The position numbers and the translations under genes were made by a program. The notes beneath the pieces were generated by a model. The model saw nothing but the letters and a program-made list of their open reading frames with translations. It made no database searches and had not been told where the DNA came from. Positions 1 to 7,360 of a stretch of 64,000 nt of DNA are shown piece by piece; the first letter of the stretch is position 1, and each line of letters begins with the position of its first letter. This DNA is from Gemmatimonadota bacterium (lineage in GTDB: Bacteria > Gemmatimonadota > Gemmatimonadetes > Gemmatimonadales > GWC2-71-9): assembly GCA_003222115.1 (NCBI GenBank), contig QHUL01000048.1, positions 41,678 through 105,677 of the forward strand. The letters run 5' to 3'.

Positions 1-280
1 CCCGCACGAGCAGCACCTCTGTCATGGCTCCCGCGACCGTCCGGGACCCCTTTAGGGTGTCCCGTTTCCCGTGCAGTCGCGCCGGAATCACGCGTGATAC
101 GTTCAAAACGACCACGTCTTCGGCCGCGACGAGGTCGATCACGTCGCTGAACCGGGCGTGCCGGATCGCGCCGCTTGAGCGCTCGAGCACGAGCAGCCGG
201 CTCGCCGAGCGGTCGGGGAGAGGCTCTTGGGCGATGAGCTCTGATGGGAGATCGTAGTCGAAGGCTGAGGCACGGAGCAT
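1..280 (-). CDS. queA: QueA, tRNA preQ1 ribosyltransferase-isomerase, N-terminal part
   Basis: QueA transfers and isomerises the ribosyl group of S-adenosylmethionine onto preQ1 in tRNA, the penultimate step of queuosine synthesis. Only 93 codons are present; the frame runs off the left edge. From the ATG at 280 the product reads MLRASAFDYDLPSELIAQEP, then an R-L-L-V-L-E-R-S-S-G-A-I block and R-V-I-P-A-R-L, which are family landmarks. Two oddities: the usual N-D-T-R-V is N-V-S-R-V here, and the loop after R-L-H-G is about seven residues longer than I expect, coinciding with a 21-nt palindrome at 43-63. It lies downstream of ruvB in the same direction. Identity is firm; whether it is fully active cannot be judged from this fragment. 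Confidence 0.88.
   Translation of the reverse strand, partial: MLRASAFDYDLPSELIAQEPLPDRSASRLLVLERSSGAIRHARFSDVIDLVAAEDVVVLNVSRVIPARLHGKRDTLKGSRTVAGAMTEVLLVR
43..63. repeat. 21-nt palindrome inside queA
   Basis: The + strand reads GGGAC-CCCT-TT-AGGG-T-GTCCC: two stems of 5 and 4 bp with one bulged base and a 2-nt loop. It is 21 nt, exactly seven codons, and encodes part of an apparent loop extension in QueA. It looks like a small REP-type palindrome that entered the reading frame without shifting it. Confidence 0.5.
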
Positions 281-283
281 GAG

Positions 284-370
284 AGTGCGGAATGTGGAAT
301 GCGGAATGCGGAGTTCGCAATGGAAGTTCGTCTGGGCGAACTCCCCACTCCGCACTCCGCATTCCGCACT
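284..370. repeat. Inverted heptamer array between ruvB and queA
   Basis: Two 35-nt arms (284-318 and 336-370) are reverse complements at about 31 of 35 positions, with a 17-nt loop. Each arm is five 7-nt units, such as AATGCGG on the left and CCGCACT on the right. The right arm touches the ruvB stop codon (TAG, 369-371 on the minus strand). A transcript through here would form a very long GC-rich hairpin without a U-tract, so it could attenuate queA expression or protect the ruvB mRNA end. It belongs to the heptamer family described in the findings. Confidence 0.75.
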
Positions 371-1400
371 AGCCGTCGAAGATCGTCGGCTGTTCAGCGC
401 TCCGGGGCGGAGTGAAGCCAAAATGCCTGAACGCGGCTGCCGTAGCGACGCGGCCGCGCGGGGTGCGGGCGAGGAAGCCCTGCTGCATCAGGAACGGCTC
501 GTACACCTCCTCGAGCGTCCCCGAGTCCTCGCCCACGGCGGCGCCGATCGTCTGCAGTCCCACGGGGCCGCCCTCGAACTGCTCGATGATCGTCTTCAGG
601 ATGCGGGCGTCCATGTCGTCCAGTCCGAACTCGTCCACGTCGAGCCGCTTCAGTGCCTCGAGCGCCACGGGCCCCGTGATCTTGCCGTCGGCGCGGACCT
701 GGGCGTAATCGCGCACGCGCTTCAGCAGGCGGTTGGCGACGCGCGGCGTGCCGCGGCTGCGGCGCGCGATCTCGGCCGTGCCCGGGGCGTCGATCGGCAC
801 GGCGAGGATCCGCGCCGAGCGCGTCACGATCTGGGCCAGATCGTCGGGCGGGTAGTACGACAGGCGCTCGATCAGCCCGAAGCGGGCCCGCATCGGCGGG
901 GTGAGCAGCCCGAAGCGAGTGGTCGCGCCGATCAACGTGAAGCGCTCCAGCGTCATCGGGATCGTCTGCGCGTGCGGCCCGTCGGCGATGCGCACGTCCA
1001 CCCGGTATTCCTCCATCGCAGGATAGAGAAATTCCTCGAGGGCCGGCCGCAGCCGGTGCACCTCGTCGATGAACAGGATGTCGCCCGCCTCGAGCGACGT
1101 GAGCATGCCGACGAGGTCCCCCGGACGCTCGAGCACTGGGCCCGAGGTCGTGCGGATGTTCACGCCGAGCTCCTTCGCCATCAGCAGGGCGAGGGTCGTC
1201 TTGCCGAGCCCCGGAGGCCCGAAGAAGAGGGCGTGGTCGAGCGGCTCGCGGCGCTGTTTGGCCGCGTCGATCGCGATCTGGAGCGATTCCTTGACCTTCG
1301 CCTGGCCCACGAACTCGTCCAGCCGCGAGGGGCGGAGCGCCGCGTCGGCGGAGCGCTCGTCGGGCAGCGCTTCGGGCGTGGTGATCTGGGCGCGGGGCAT
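369..1400 (-). CDS. ruvB: RuvB, Holliday junction branch-migration ATPase
   Basis: RuvB forms the hexameric AAA+ motor that, with RuvA, moves Holliday junctions during recombination repair. The 343-residue product has Walker A GPPGLGKT at residues 61-68, Walker B ILFIDEVH near 108-115, the sensor block IGATTR, and the C-terminal winged-helix domain ending G-F-T-P-P-R. I chose the ATG at 1400 ([10 protein letters not shown]) because a GGGGAGG ribosome site sits 7-8 nt upstream and the product then matches family length; a longer frame upstream codes for low-complexity residues. The zinc-ribbon gene ends 4 nt upstream. Confidence 0.97.
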   Translation of the reverse strand: MPRAQITTPEALPDERSADAALRPSRLDEFVGQAKVKESLQIAIDAAKQRREPLDHALFFGPPGLGKTTLALLMAKELGVNIRTTSGPVLERPGDLVGMLTSLEAGDILFIDEVHRLRPALEEFLYPAMEEYRVDVRIADGPHAQTIPMTLERFTLIGATTRFGLLTPPMRARFGLIERLSYYPPDDLAQIVTRSARILAVPIDAPGTAEIARRSRGTPRVANRLLKRVRDYAQVRADGKITGPVALEALKRLDVDEFGLDDMDARILKTIIEQFEGGPVGLQTIGAAVGEDSGTLEEVYEPFLMQQGFLARTPRGRVATAAAFRHFGFTPPRSAEQPTIFDG

Positions 1401-1404
1401 ATCT

Positions 1405-1599
1405 CTACCTCCCCGTCGGCCGCGCCCGCCAGCGTACCGGACGCTCCTCCGGCTCGAGCTCGTGGCGAGTGTGGCAGGTGACGCATTCATCTGCTGCACG
1501 GCGCGCGCCCGCGGGCACGAGCTTGCGGTTCGTGGAGCCGCAGCGCGTGCAGACCCATTCGGCGGTGGTCCAGGACACGGGCATCGTCGTCACGCTCAC
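1405..1599 (-). CDS. Small zinc-ribbon protein between ruvA and ruvB
   Basis: A 64-residue protein of unknown function. It has two CxxC knuckles, W-V-C-T-R-C-G at about 16-22 and E-C-V-T-C-H near 38-43, as expected for a single zinc ribbon, followed by an Arg-rich tail. The GTG start at 1599 overlaps the ruvA stop as GTGA and the stop lies 4 nt before ruvB, so translation is probably coupled to both. The placement suggests a role linked to RuvAB or to nucleic acid binding, but that is inference. Zinc ribbons of this size are also common in unrelated processes. Confidence 0.75.
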   Translation of the reverse strand: MSVTTMPVSWTTAEWVCTRCGSTNRKLVPAGARRAADECVTCHTRHELEPEERPVRWRARPTGR

Positions 1600-2189
1600 G
1601 TTTGAGTCAGCAGCTGCAGCGCGCGCCGCACCAGCGTTTCGGCGTCGCCGGCGCCCCCCCCATCCGCTGCGAGCACCGCGCCGAGCGCGCGGTCCGCTTC
1701 GGCGCGCGCGTAGCCCAGGCGCTCGAGCGCCTGCAGCGCGGCGCTCGCCGCTCCCGACACCGATGCGGCGGCGGCGTCCACAAACTCGCCGACCTTGTCC
1801 GCCAGCTCGAGCGCCAGCCGCTCCGCGGTCTTCTTCCCGATTCCGCTCACCGAGGCGAGCAGCGCGATGTTCTTCTCCTGCACCGCTCGCGCGCCGCGCT
1901 CGACGCCGAGCGTCGACACGAGCGACACCGCGAGCTTGGGGCCCACGCCCGAGACGCCGATCAGCCGCTGGAAGAAGCGGCGCCCCAGCTCGTCCAGGAA
2001 GCCGTACAGCGCCCAGCCGTCCTCGCGCACCACCAGCTCGGTCGCGAGGCTCACGGGCTCGCCCACCGCCGGCAGCCGCTCCATCACGCCCAGCGGCACG
2101 ACGATCTCGTAGCCGAGCCCGCCCGGGGTCTGCACCAGCACCCGGTCGGCGCGCTTCGCCGCCACCCGGCCGCTCACCTGGGCGATCAC
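1596..2189 (-). CDS. ruvA: RuvA, Holliday junction-binding subunit
   Basis: RuvA tetramers hold the Holliday junction in square-planar form and load RuvB. The 197-residue product has the N-terminal OB fold (MIAQVSGRVAAKRAD), the paired helix-hairpin-helix region (G-V-S-G-V-G-P-K-L-A and V-S-G-I-G-K-K-T-A-E-R) and a C-terminal three-helix domain (ALQALERLGY) that contacts RuvB. The start is GTG at 2189, 4 nt after the ruvC stop. The linker between domains II and III is Ala/Ser-rich, as is normal. Confidence 0.97.
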   Translation of the reverse strand: MIAQVSGRVAAKRADRVLVQTPGGLGYEIVVPLGVMERLPAVGEPVSLATELVVREDGWALYGFLDELGRRFFQRLIGVSGVGPKLAVSLVSTLGVERGARAVQEKNIALLASVSGIGKKTAERLALELADKVGEFVDAAAASVSGAASAALQALERLGYARAEADRALGAVLAADGGGAGDAETLVRRALQLLTQT

Positions 2190-2193
2190 GCGG

Positions 2194-2670
2194 TCAGGTC
2201 CTGAGGATGTGGGTCAGCGCCACGGCGACGCCGTCCGCGGCGTCGGCCGGCCGCGGGGCCTGCCGCAGCCGCAGCAGCCGCGCCACCACCGCGCCCACCT
2301 GCGCCTTCGGAGCGGCGCCGGCGCCCGTGACCGTCTTCTTCACCGTCGCGGGCGCATACTCCGCGATGGCCAGCCCCGCCTGCTGCGCCGCGAGCAGCAC
2401 GACGCCGCGGGCGTGACCGAGCACCAGCGTGGTGCGGACGTTGCGGTGATAGAAGGCGTTTTCCAGGGCGAGGGCGGCGGGATGGTGGCGGTCGATCAGC
2501 GCGACGATCTCTGCGTGCAGCTCGGCGAGGCGGCGCGGCAGGGAGCTCCGGCGCGCGAACGTGATCACCCCGCACTCGATCAGCCGCCCGCCGCCCGGTG
2601 CGCCGTTCCCGGCCTCCACGACCCCGTAGCCGGTGGCCGCCGTGCCCGGGTCGACGCCCAGCACTCTCAC
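2194..2670 (-). CDS. ruvC: RuvC, Holliday junction resolvase
   Basis: RuvC nicks two strands of the junction symmetrically to resolve it. The 158-residue protein has the RNase H-like fold and all four catalytic acids in place: D7 (VLGVDPG), E70 (ALALENAFY), D143 and D146 (PADAADGVAVAL). The GTG start lies 1 nt after the yebC stop. With ruvA and ruvB close downstream, the complete RuvABC set sits in one transcription unit. Confidence 0.96.
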   Translation of the reverse strand: MRVLGVDPGTAATGYGVVEAGNGAPGGGRLIECGVITFARRSSLPRRLAELHAEIVALIDRHHPAALALENAFYHRNVRTTLVLGHARGVVLLAAQQAGLAIAEYAPATVKKTVTGAGAAPKAQVGAVVARLLRLRQAPRPADAADGVAVALTHILRT

Positions 2671-2671
2671 G

Positions 2672-3421
2672 TCAGCCGCTCACCGCAGCCATCGCCTCGG
2701 CGTCGATGTCGAAGTTGGAGAACACCTTCGCCACGTCGTCCATCGCTTCGAGCTCCTCGATCAGCGCGAGCAGCCGCTTCGCGTCCCCGCCCTCGATCTT
2801 GACCGTGCTCTTCGGGGTCATCGCGACCTCGGCCGACTGCACCGCGAGTCCGCGCGCCTTGAGCCGCTCCTGAATCGCGTGCAGTTGGCTCGCCGGTCCC
2901 GTGACGATCAGCTGGTCGCCGTCCCGCACCACGTCGTCGGCCCCCGCGTCGAGCGCGACCTCGAGCGTCGCGTCCTCGTCCGCCTGCGCCGCGTCCACCA
3001 CGATCTGCGCCTTGCGGTCGAACATCCAGGCGACCGAGTTGGCGGCGCCCAGGTTACCGCCGTACCGGGTGAAGAGATGCCGGATCTCGGCGACGGTACG
3101 GTTCGCGTTGTCGGTCGTCGCCTGAATGAGGATCGCCGCGCCGCCGGGACCGTAGCCCTCGTAGGTCACCTCTTCGTACTGCACGCCGTCCAGCCCGCCC
3201 GCGCCCTTCTTGATGGCCCGATCGATGTTGTCCCAGGGCATGTTCTCGGCCTTGGCGGCCTCGATGGCGGTGCGGAGACGCGCATTCCCGGCGGGGTCGC
3301 CGCCCCCCTGCCGCGCGGCGATCGTGATTTCGCGGATCACCTTGGTGAAGGCGGCGCCGCGTCTGGCGTCGGTGACCGCCTTCTTCCTCTTTATCTGCTT
3401 CCATTTGCTGTGGCCGGCCAT
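2672..3421 (-). CDS. yebC: YebC/TACO1-family protein
   Basis: A 249-residue YebC-family protein, starting with the signature MAGHSKW followed by K-Q-I-K-R-K-K. Family members act as transcription regulators or as translation factors that relieve ribosome stalling at proline stretches; the sequence alone does not say which. The Gly-rich G-Y-G-P-G-G-A motif is present around residue 100. Linkage of yebC to ruvC is a widespread arrangement. A 21-nt gap with a short AACTTAC/AACTTTC heptamer pair separates it from the upstream gene. Confidence 0.95.
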   Translation of the reverse strand: MAGHSKWKQIKRKKAVTDARRGAAFTKVIREITIAARQGGGDPAGNARLRTAIEAAKAENMPWDNIDRAIKKGAGGLDGVQYEEVTYEGYGPGGAAILIQATTDNANRTVAEIRHLFTRYGGNLGAANSVAWMFDRKAQIVVDAAQADEDATLEVALDAGADDVVRDGDQLIVTGPASQLHAIQERLKARGLAVQSAEVAMTPKSTVKIEGGDAKRLLALIEELEAMDDVAKVFSNFDIDAEAMAAVSG

Positions 3422-3424
3422 GTG

Positions 3425-3444
3425 AACTCCAACTTACAACTTTC
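3425..3444. repeat. Short heptamer pair upstream of yebC
   Basis: AACTTAC (3431-3437) and AACTTTC (3438-3444) follow a shortened AACTCC unit (3425-3430). The same TTACAAC word recurs at 48056-48078. It is a minimal member of the 7-nt-period repeats in this window and occupies the whole gap between yebC and the DnaB-like gene. Confidence 0.45.
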
Positions 3445-4315
3445 ACCTATCAGGGTCGAGCATGTCTTCGATCCGCATCCAGCGCCGGTAGAAGTAGAGG
3501 TCCACGAACCCCGTTGGGCCGTTGCGGTTCTTGGCGACCAAGAGCTCGGTCGCCCCTTCGACGCCGCCGCCGGGGTTGTACATCTCCTCCCGGAAGATCG
3601 CGAGCACGACGTCGGCGTGCTGCTTCACCGCGCCGAGGTGGCCGAAGTCGTCCAGCGCGGGACGCGGGTCCTCGCGCTTGGCGTCGAAGTGGGGGAGCTG
3701 CGCCGCGACGAGCAGCGCCACCTGGCGCTCGAGCGCCAGGGCCTTGAGCTGGCGCAGCACCAGCGCGACTTCTTCGTCCTGCGTGGAGCGCGTCGCGCCG
3801 GTAGGCGCGGGCACGAGCTGCAGGTAGTCGAGGACGACGAGGCCGAGCTGGCGCAGCGGGTCGAGCCGTGCGGCCATCGTCGCGAAGTCGTCGGCGGCGA
3901 GCGGCAACAGGGAGAGGGGCAGGCCCCGCAGCCGCACGGCCGCCGCGCCGATCCCCGCGCGCGTGAGGTCGTTCAGCTTCGCCGTGCGCAGCTCGTCCAC
4001 CGCCACCCGACCCTCGATCGCGAGGGCGCGCTCCATCAGGCGCTCCTCATCCATCTCGCCCGAGAGGAACGCGACGCCCGTCCCCTGCTGCGCCACGCGC
4101 AGCGCGACGCCGAGCGCGAAGGCCGACTTCCCCGCGCCGATGTCGCCGCCCAGCACGACCAGGTCGCGGCGCCGCAGGCCGCCGCCCAGGAGCCTGTCCA
4201 CGGAGGCGAAGCCCGTGGGGATGGTGTCCCCCGTGATCTCCCCCGGGCGCTGCTGGTCCACCCGCGTCACGAGGGACTCGAGGGAAGGGCGGCGCTCGAA
4301 GCGGCGCGGCGTCAT
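3443..4315 (-). CDS. DnaB-type helicase core without N-terminal domain
   Basis: A 290-residue RecA-fold ATPase corresponding to the C-terminal half of the replicative helicase DnaB. The Walker A GDIGAGKS (usually GRPGMGKT), the L-S-G-E-M block, Walker B VVLDYLQLV, the AAQL motif, the block ending A-D-V-V-L-A-I-F-R-E-E-M-Y-N-P and the KNRNGPTG element are all recognisable. The DnaB N-terminal collar domain and linker are missing: full DnaB is about 450 residues. The ATG at 4315 has a GGAGAGGA site. It may be a recombination or repair ATPase rather than the replicative helicase, given the ruv genes downstream; RadA-like proteins would carry a zinc finger and Lon-like domain, absent here. Confidence 0.85.
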   Translation of the reverse strand: MTPRRFERRPSLESLVTRVDQQRPGEITGDTIPTGFASVDRLLGGGLRRRDLVVLGGDIGAGKSAFALGVALRVAQQGTGVAFLSGEMDEERLMERALAIEGRVAVDELRTAKLNDLTRAGIGAAAVRLRGLPLSLLPLAADDFATMAARLDPLRQLGLVVLDYLQLVPAPTGATRSTQDEEVALVLRQLKALALERQVALLVAAQLPHFDAKREDPRPALDDFGHLGAVKQHADVVLAIFREEMYNPGGGVEGATELLVAKNRNGPTGFVDLYFYRRWMRIEDMLDPDR

Positions 4316-4347
4316 TGGTCCTCTCCTATCCGTCTACCGGTCCAGGT

Positions 4348-4731
4348 CTATAGATGTATGCGGGCGGTGCGCGCGGCAACGGCCACGGCGTTGCCGGCCT
4401 CGGGCCCGAGCACGTCCCGGGCGGGGGCCACGAGCTGGGAGAGCACGACCGCCGCGGCCGCGGGCGTCCCGGGCTCGAGATGCTGGCGCGCCGCGGCCAG
4501 GGCGCGCTTCAGCGGCCCCGGGAGCGCGAGGCTCGCGAGGCGGGTCTCGAGCGCCTGCAGCCGGCGGCGGTGTCCGCGGCTCGAGACGGGGCGGGGCTGG
4601 AGCGTCAGCAGCGCCTCGGCGGCGCGCAGCACCAGCCACAGCGCGAACACGCCGTCCCGTGCGGGACCGCGCCCCGCAGCGGCGAGCAGCCCGATGAGCT
4701 GCTCCTCGCACGGCGTGGTCGCGCGGATCAT
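4348..4731 (-). CDS. Hypothetical helical protein
   Basis: I do not recognise this 127-residue protein. It is rich in Ala, Leu and Arg, predicted largely helical, with no membrane segment or metal motif. It is supported by its position: the ATG at 4731 overlaps the stop of the glycosyltransferase upstream as ATGA, and the next gene starts 32 nt after its stop. The frame continues upstream only as a shadow of the glycosyltransferase, so the short start is preferred. Confidence 0.6.
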   Translation of the reverse strand: MIRATTPCEEQLIGLLAAAGRGPARDGVFALWLVLRAAEALLTLQPRPVSSRGHRRRLQALETRLASLALPGPLKRALAAARQHLEPGTPAAAAVVLSQLVAPARDVLGPEAGNAVAVAARTARIHL

Positions 4732-5738
4732 GCGACGAGGCGCTGCACGGCCGCCGCGACCTCCGCGGGCGCGATGTCGCCGAGGCAGCGGTGGTGGCCC
4801 ATCGGACAGTGCGCCGTGCCGGTGGCCGAGCAGGGGCGGCAGTCGAGCGGGCGCTCCAGCACGACTGCGGGGGCGCGGTAGGGGAAGAAGCCGAACTGCC
4901 CCACCGTCGGTCCGAACAGTGCCACGACCGGCGTGCCCACGCCTGTCGCCATGTGCATCACCCCCGTGTCCCCGGAGACGAGCGCCCGCGCGCGCCCCAG
5001 CAGCGCGCCGGTCTCCTGCAGCGAGAACTCCCCGGCCGCGCTCTCGATCGGCCCGCCCCGCGTCCCACCTCCCTCTGCGAGCTGCTGGGCGAGTCCGCGG
5101 TCCTCCGACCCGCCGAGCACCACGGGCCGGTACCCCGCGGCGCGCAGCCGGTCGGCGAGCGCGATCCAGTGGGCGAGGGGCCAGCGTTTGGTGGCGTGCG
5201 CGGCTCCCGGCGCCAGCGCGATCAGCGGTGCGTCCGCGAGCGCCCGCTGCGCCAGCCACTCGGCCACCCGGTCCCGGGCTCCCTGGCTGAGGCAGAACTC
5301 GGGCGGGCCGCCGTCGGGCCGGGTGTCGAGGGCGCGCGCCGCCTCGAAGTAGCGCTCCGCCACCGGAGCGCGGGCGCCGTAGGCGTCGAGCTTGGTCGCG
5401 ATCAAGAGCGCGCGGGCGAGCTTGCGCTTGCGGTAGCCCGTCCAATGGCAGCGCACCAGCAGCCGCAGCGCGGCACTGCGCACGCTGCCGTGCAGGTCGA
5501 GACCGTGCGTGGGCCGGAGCGCCCGCAGCCGGCGGGCGAGGTGGCGGATCGGCTCGTCCGGCTCCAGGCCCACCACGTCGTGGACGTGCGGGTTGTCCGA
5601 GACGAGGGGGATCATGGCCTGCTTCGTGACGTAGACGATCCGCGCCTCGGGGTGCCGGCGCCGCAGCGCGCGGGCGAGGGGCGTGGTGAGCAGGATGTCG
5701 CCGATGGAGCTGAAGCGCACGAGCAGGACGCACAACAC
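4728..5738 (-). CDS. Glycosyltransferase family 9 (heptosyltransferase-like)
   Basis: A 336-residue GT-B enzyme of the ADP-heptose:LPS heptosyltransferase family, which builds the inner core of lipopolysaccharide. Markers: R-F-S-S-I-G-D-I-L-L near the N terminus (nucleotide-sugar binding), L-A-P-G-A-A-H-A-T-K-R-W-P in the middle and V-S-G-D-T-G-V-M-H-M-A in the C-terminal half. A Cys-rich tail (C-R-P-C-S-A-T-G-T-A-H-C-P-M-G-H-H-R-C-L) is typical of the family. The GTG start at 5738 is divergent from the PglZ regulator across 38 nt. A TAGAAT box at 5746-5751 would place the transcript start almost at the start codon. Confidence 0.92.
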   Translation of the reverse strand: MLCVLLVRFSSIGDILLTTPLARALRRRHPEARIVYVTKQAMIPLVSDNPHVHDVVGLEPDEPIRHLARRLRALRPTHGLDLHGSVRSAALRLLVRCHWTGYRKRKLARALLIATKLDAYGARAPVAERYFEAARALDTRPDGGPPEFCLSQGARDRVAEWLAQRALADAPLIALAPGAAHATKRWPLAHWIALADRLRAAGYRPVVLGGSEDRGLAQQLAEGGGTRGGPIESAAGEFSLQETGALLGRARALVSGDTGVMHMATGVGTPVVALFGPTVGQFGFFPYRAPAVVLERPLDCRPCSATGTAHCPMGHHRCLGDIAPAEVAAAVQRLVA

Positions 5739-5776
5739 GCGGCCAATTCTAGTCTCGCGTATTAGCTTTCGCCACG

Positions 5777-7360
5777 ATGCAGCGTCCGAAGAGCATTCTC
5801 TGGGTGGACGACGAGATCGAAGGGCTCGCCGCGCACCGCCGCTTCCTCGAAGAGCAGGGCTTTACCGTAGCGTCGGCGACGCACGGCGACGACGCGCTGG
5901 CGCTGCTGCGGCGGCAGCCGTACAGCGTCGTGCTGCTGGACGAGCAGATGCCCGGGCGGCGCGGCCTCGAGCTGTTGAGCGAGATCCGCGCGATCGACCC
6001 CGCCATGCCGGTCGTGATGGTGACGCAGAGCGAGGGCGACGGCACGCTGCGCGAGGCGATCGGCGTCGAGGTGGACGACTACCTCGTCAAGCCGGTCCAC
6101 CCGCGGCAGGTGCTGTCCGTGGTGACGCGGCTGCTCGAGGGCGACCGCATCCGCCAGCAGCGCCGGGCGCGCGACTTCGTGACGCGGTTCCGCGAGCTGG
6201 AAGCGAAGCGCGCCGAGACGCTCGCGTGGCGCGAATGGATCGAGCTGGTGGTGGAGCTGGCGGGGTGGGAGGTGCGGCTCGAGGCCGCGCGCGAGCCCGG
6301 CCTCAGCGACGCGCTGCGCGCGCTGCAGCGCGGCCTCCACGACAGCTTCGCCGCCTACGTCGCGCGCCAGTACCCCCGCTGGCTCGCGGCCCCCGAGGGC
6401 GACCGCCCGCCGCTGTCGGTGGACGTCGGGGCCGAGTTCCTCGTGCCCGTCCTCAAGGACACAGGCCGCGTGCTGTTCATCGTGGTGGACTGCCTGCGGC
6501 TGGACCAGTGGGAAGTGCTGCGCGACCTCGTCACGCCGCTGTTCCAGGTCGAGGAGTCGCACTACTTCAGCATCCTGCCGACGGCGACGCCTTTCGCCCG
6601 CAACGCGATCTTCTCCGGCATGTTCCCGATGGAGATCGCCGCGCGGCACCCCGACTGGTGGGGCGCGGCGTCCGATGAGGAGAGCCTGAACGCGCACGAG
6701 GCCGAGCTGTTGAGCGAGCAGCTGGCGGAGCTCGTGGGCAAGCCGGTGCCGGTGCGCTACGAGAAGCTGTTCAGCGCCGGGGAGAGCTCCGAGCTGCAGC
6801 GGCGGCTGCCGGCGCACCTCGCCCAGGACGGCGTGACGGCGCTGGTGTTCAACTTCATCGACCAGCTGACGCACGGCCGCTCGGAGAGCGCGATCCTCTA
6901 CGAGGTGGCGCGCGACGAGGCCGCCCTGCGCGGTCTCACCCGCACTTGGTTCGAGCGCAGTCCCGTGCTCGCGGCGCTGCAGGAGGCCGAGCGGCGCGGC
7001 GTCACGGTGCTGCTCACCTCGGACCACGGCTCGATCCACTGCGAGCGCCCCGCCACCGTGTTCGCGAAGCGCGATGCCACCGCCAATCTGCGCTACAAGT
7101 TTGGCGAGGACCTGCGCGCCGAGGATCCCGACGCCGCGATCGCGGTCCAGGACCTCAAGACGTGGGGGCTGCCGGCCATGGGACTGGGCGTGCGCCTGCT
7201 GCTCGCCACGACCGACCGCTTCTTCGTCTATCCGACCAAGCTGCGCGAGTACCAGGCGCGCTACCGCGGGTCGTTCCTGCACGGCGGCGTGACCCCGGAG
7301 GAGATGATCCTCCCGGTGGCCCTGCTGACGCCGCGCGGCCGGCGTGGGGGCTCGGGCTGA
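5777..7360 (+). CDS. PorX-like response regulator with PglZ effector domain
   Basis: A 527-residue protein made of a receiver domain (1-125) and a PglZ alkaline-phosphatase-fold domain (about 215-515). The receiver has the acidic pair D11-D12, phospho-acceptor D55 (VVLLDEQMPG) and the L-V-K-P lysine. The PglZ domain keeps metal-site residues: D238 in VVDCLRLD and D416-H417 in TSDHGS. In Bacteroidota, PorX has this architecture, controls type IX secretion and its PglZ domain hydrolyses oligonucleotides. Its stop is immediately followed by the exporter start, so it probably regulates or belongs to the surface-glycan locus. No partner histidine kinase lies next to it. Confidence 0.9.
   Translation: MQRPKSILWVDDEIEGLAAHRRFLEEQGFTVASATHGDDALALLRRQPYSVVLLDEQMPGRRGLELLSEIRAIDPAMPVVMVTQSEGDGTLREAIGVEVDDYLVKPVHPRQVLSVVTRLLEGDRIRQQRRARDFVTRFRELEAKRAETLAWREWIELVVELAGWEVRLEAAREPGLSDALRALQRGLHDSFAAYVARQYPRWLAAPEGDRPPLSVDVGAEFLVPVLKDTGRVLFIVVDCLRLDQWEVLRDLVTPLFQVEESHYFSILPTATPFARNAIFSGMFPMEIAARHPDWWGAASDEESLNAHEAELLSEQLAELVGKPVPVRYEKLFSAGESSELQRRLPAHLAQDGVTALVFNFIDQLTHGRSESAILYEVARDEAALRGLTRTWFERSPVLAALQEAERRGVTVLLTSDHGSIHCERPATVFAKRDATANLRYKFGEDLRAEDPDAAIAVQDLKTWGLPAMGLGVRLLLATTDRFFVYPTKLREYQARYRGSFLHGGVTPEEMILPVALLTPRGRRGGSG

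Noticed and set aside
2633..5290. 885-codon plus-strand frame over yebC and the helicase
   Set aside because: Antisense shadow; four well-identified minus-strand genes cover it.
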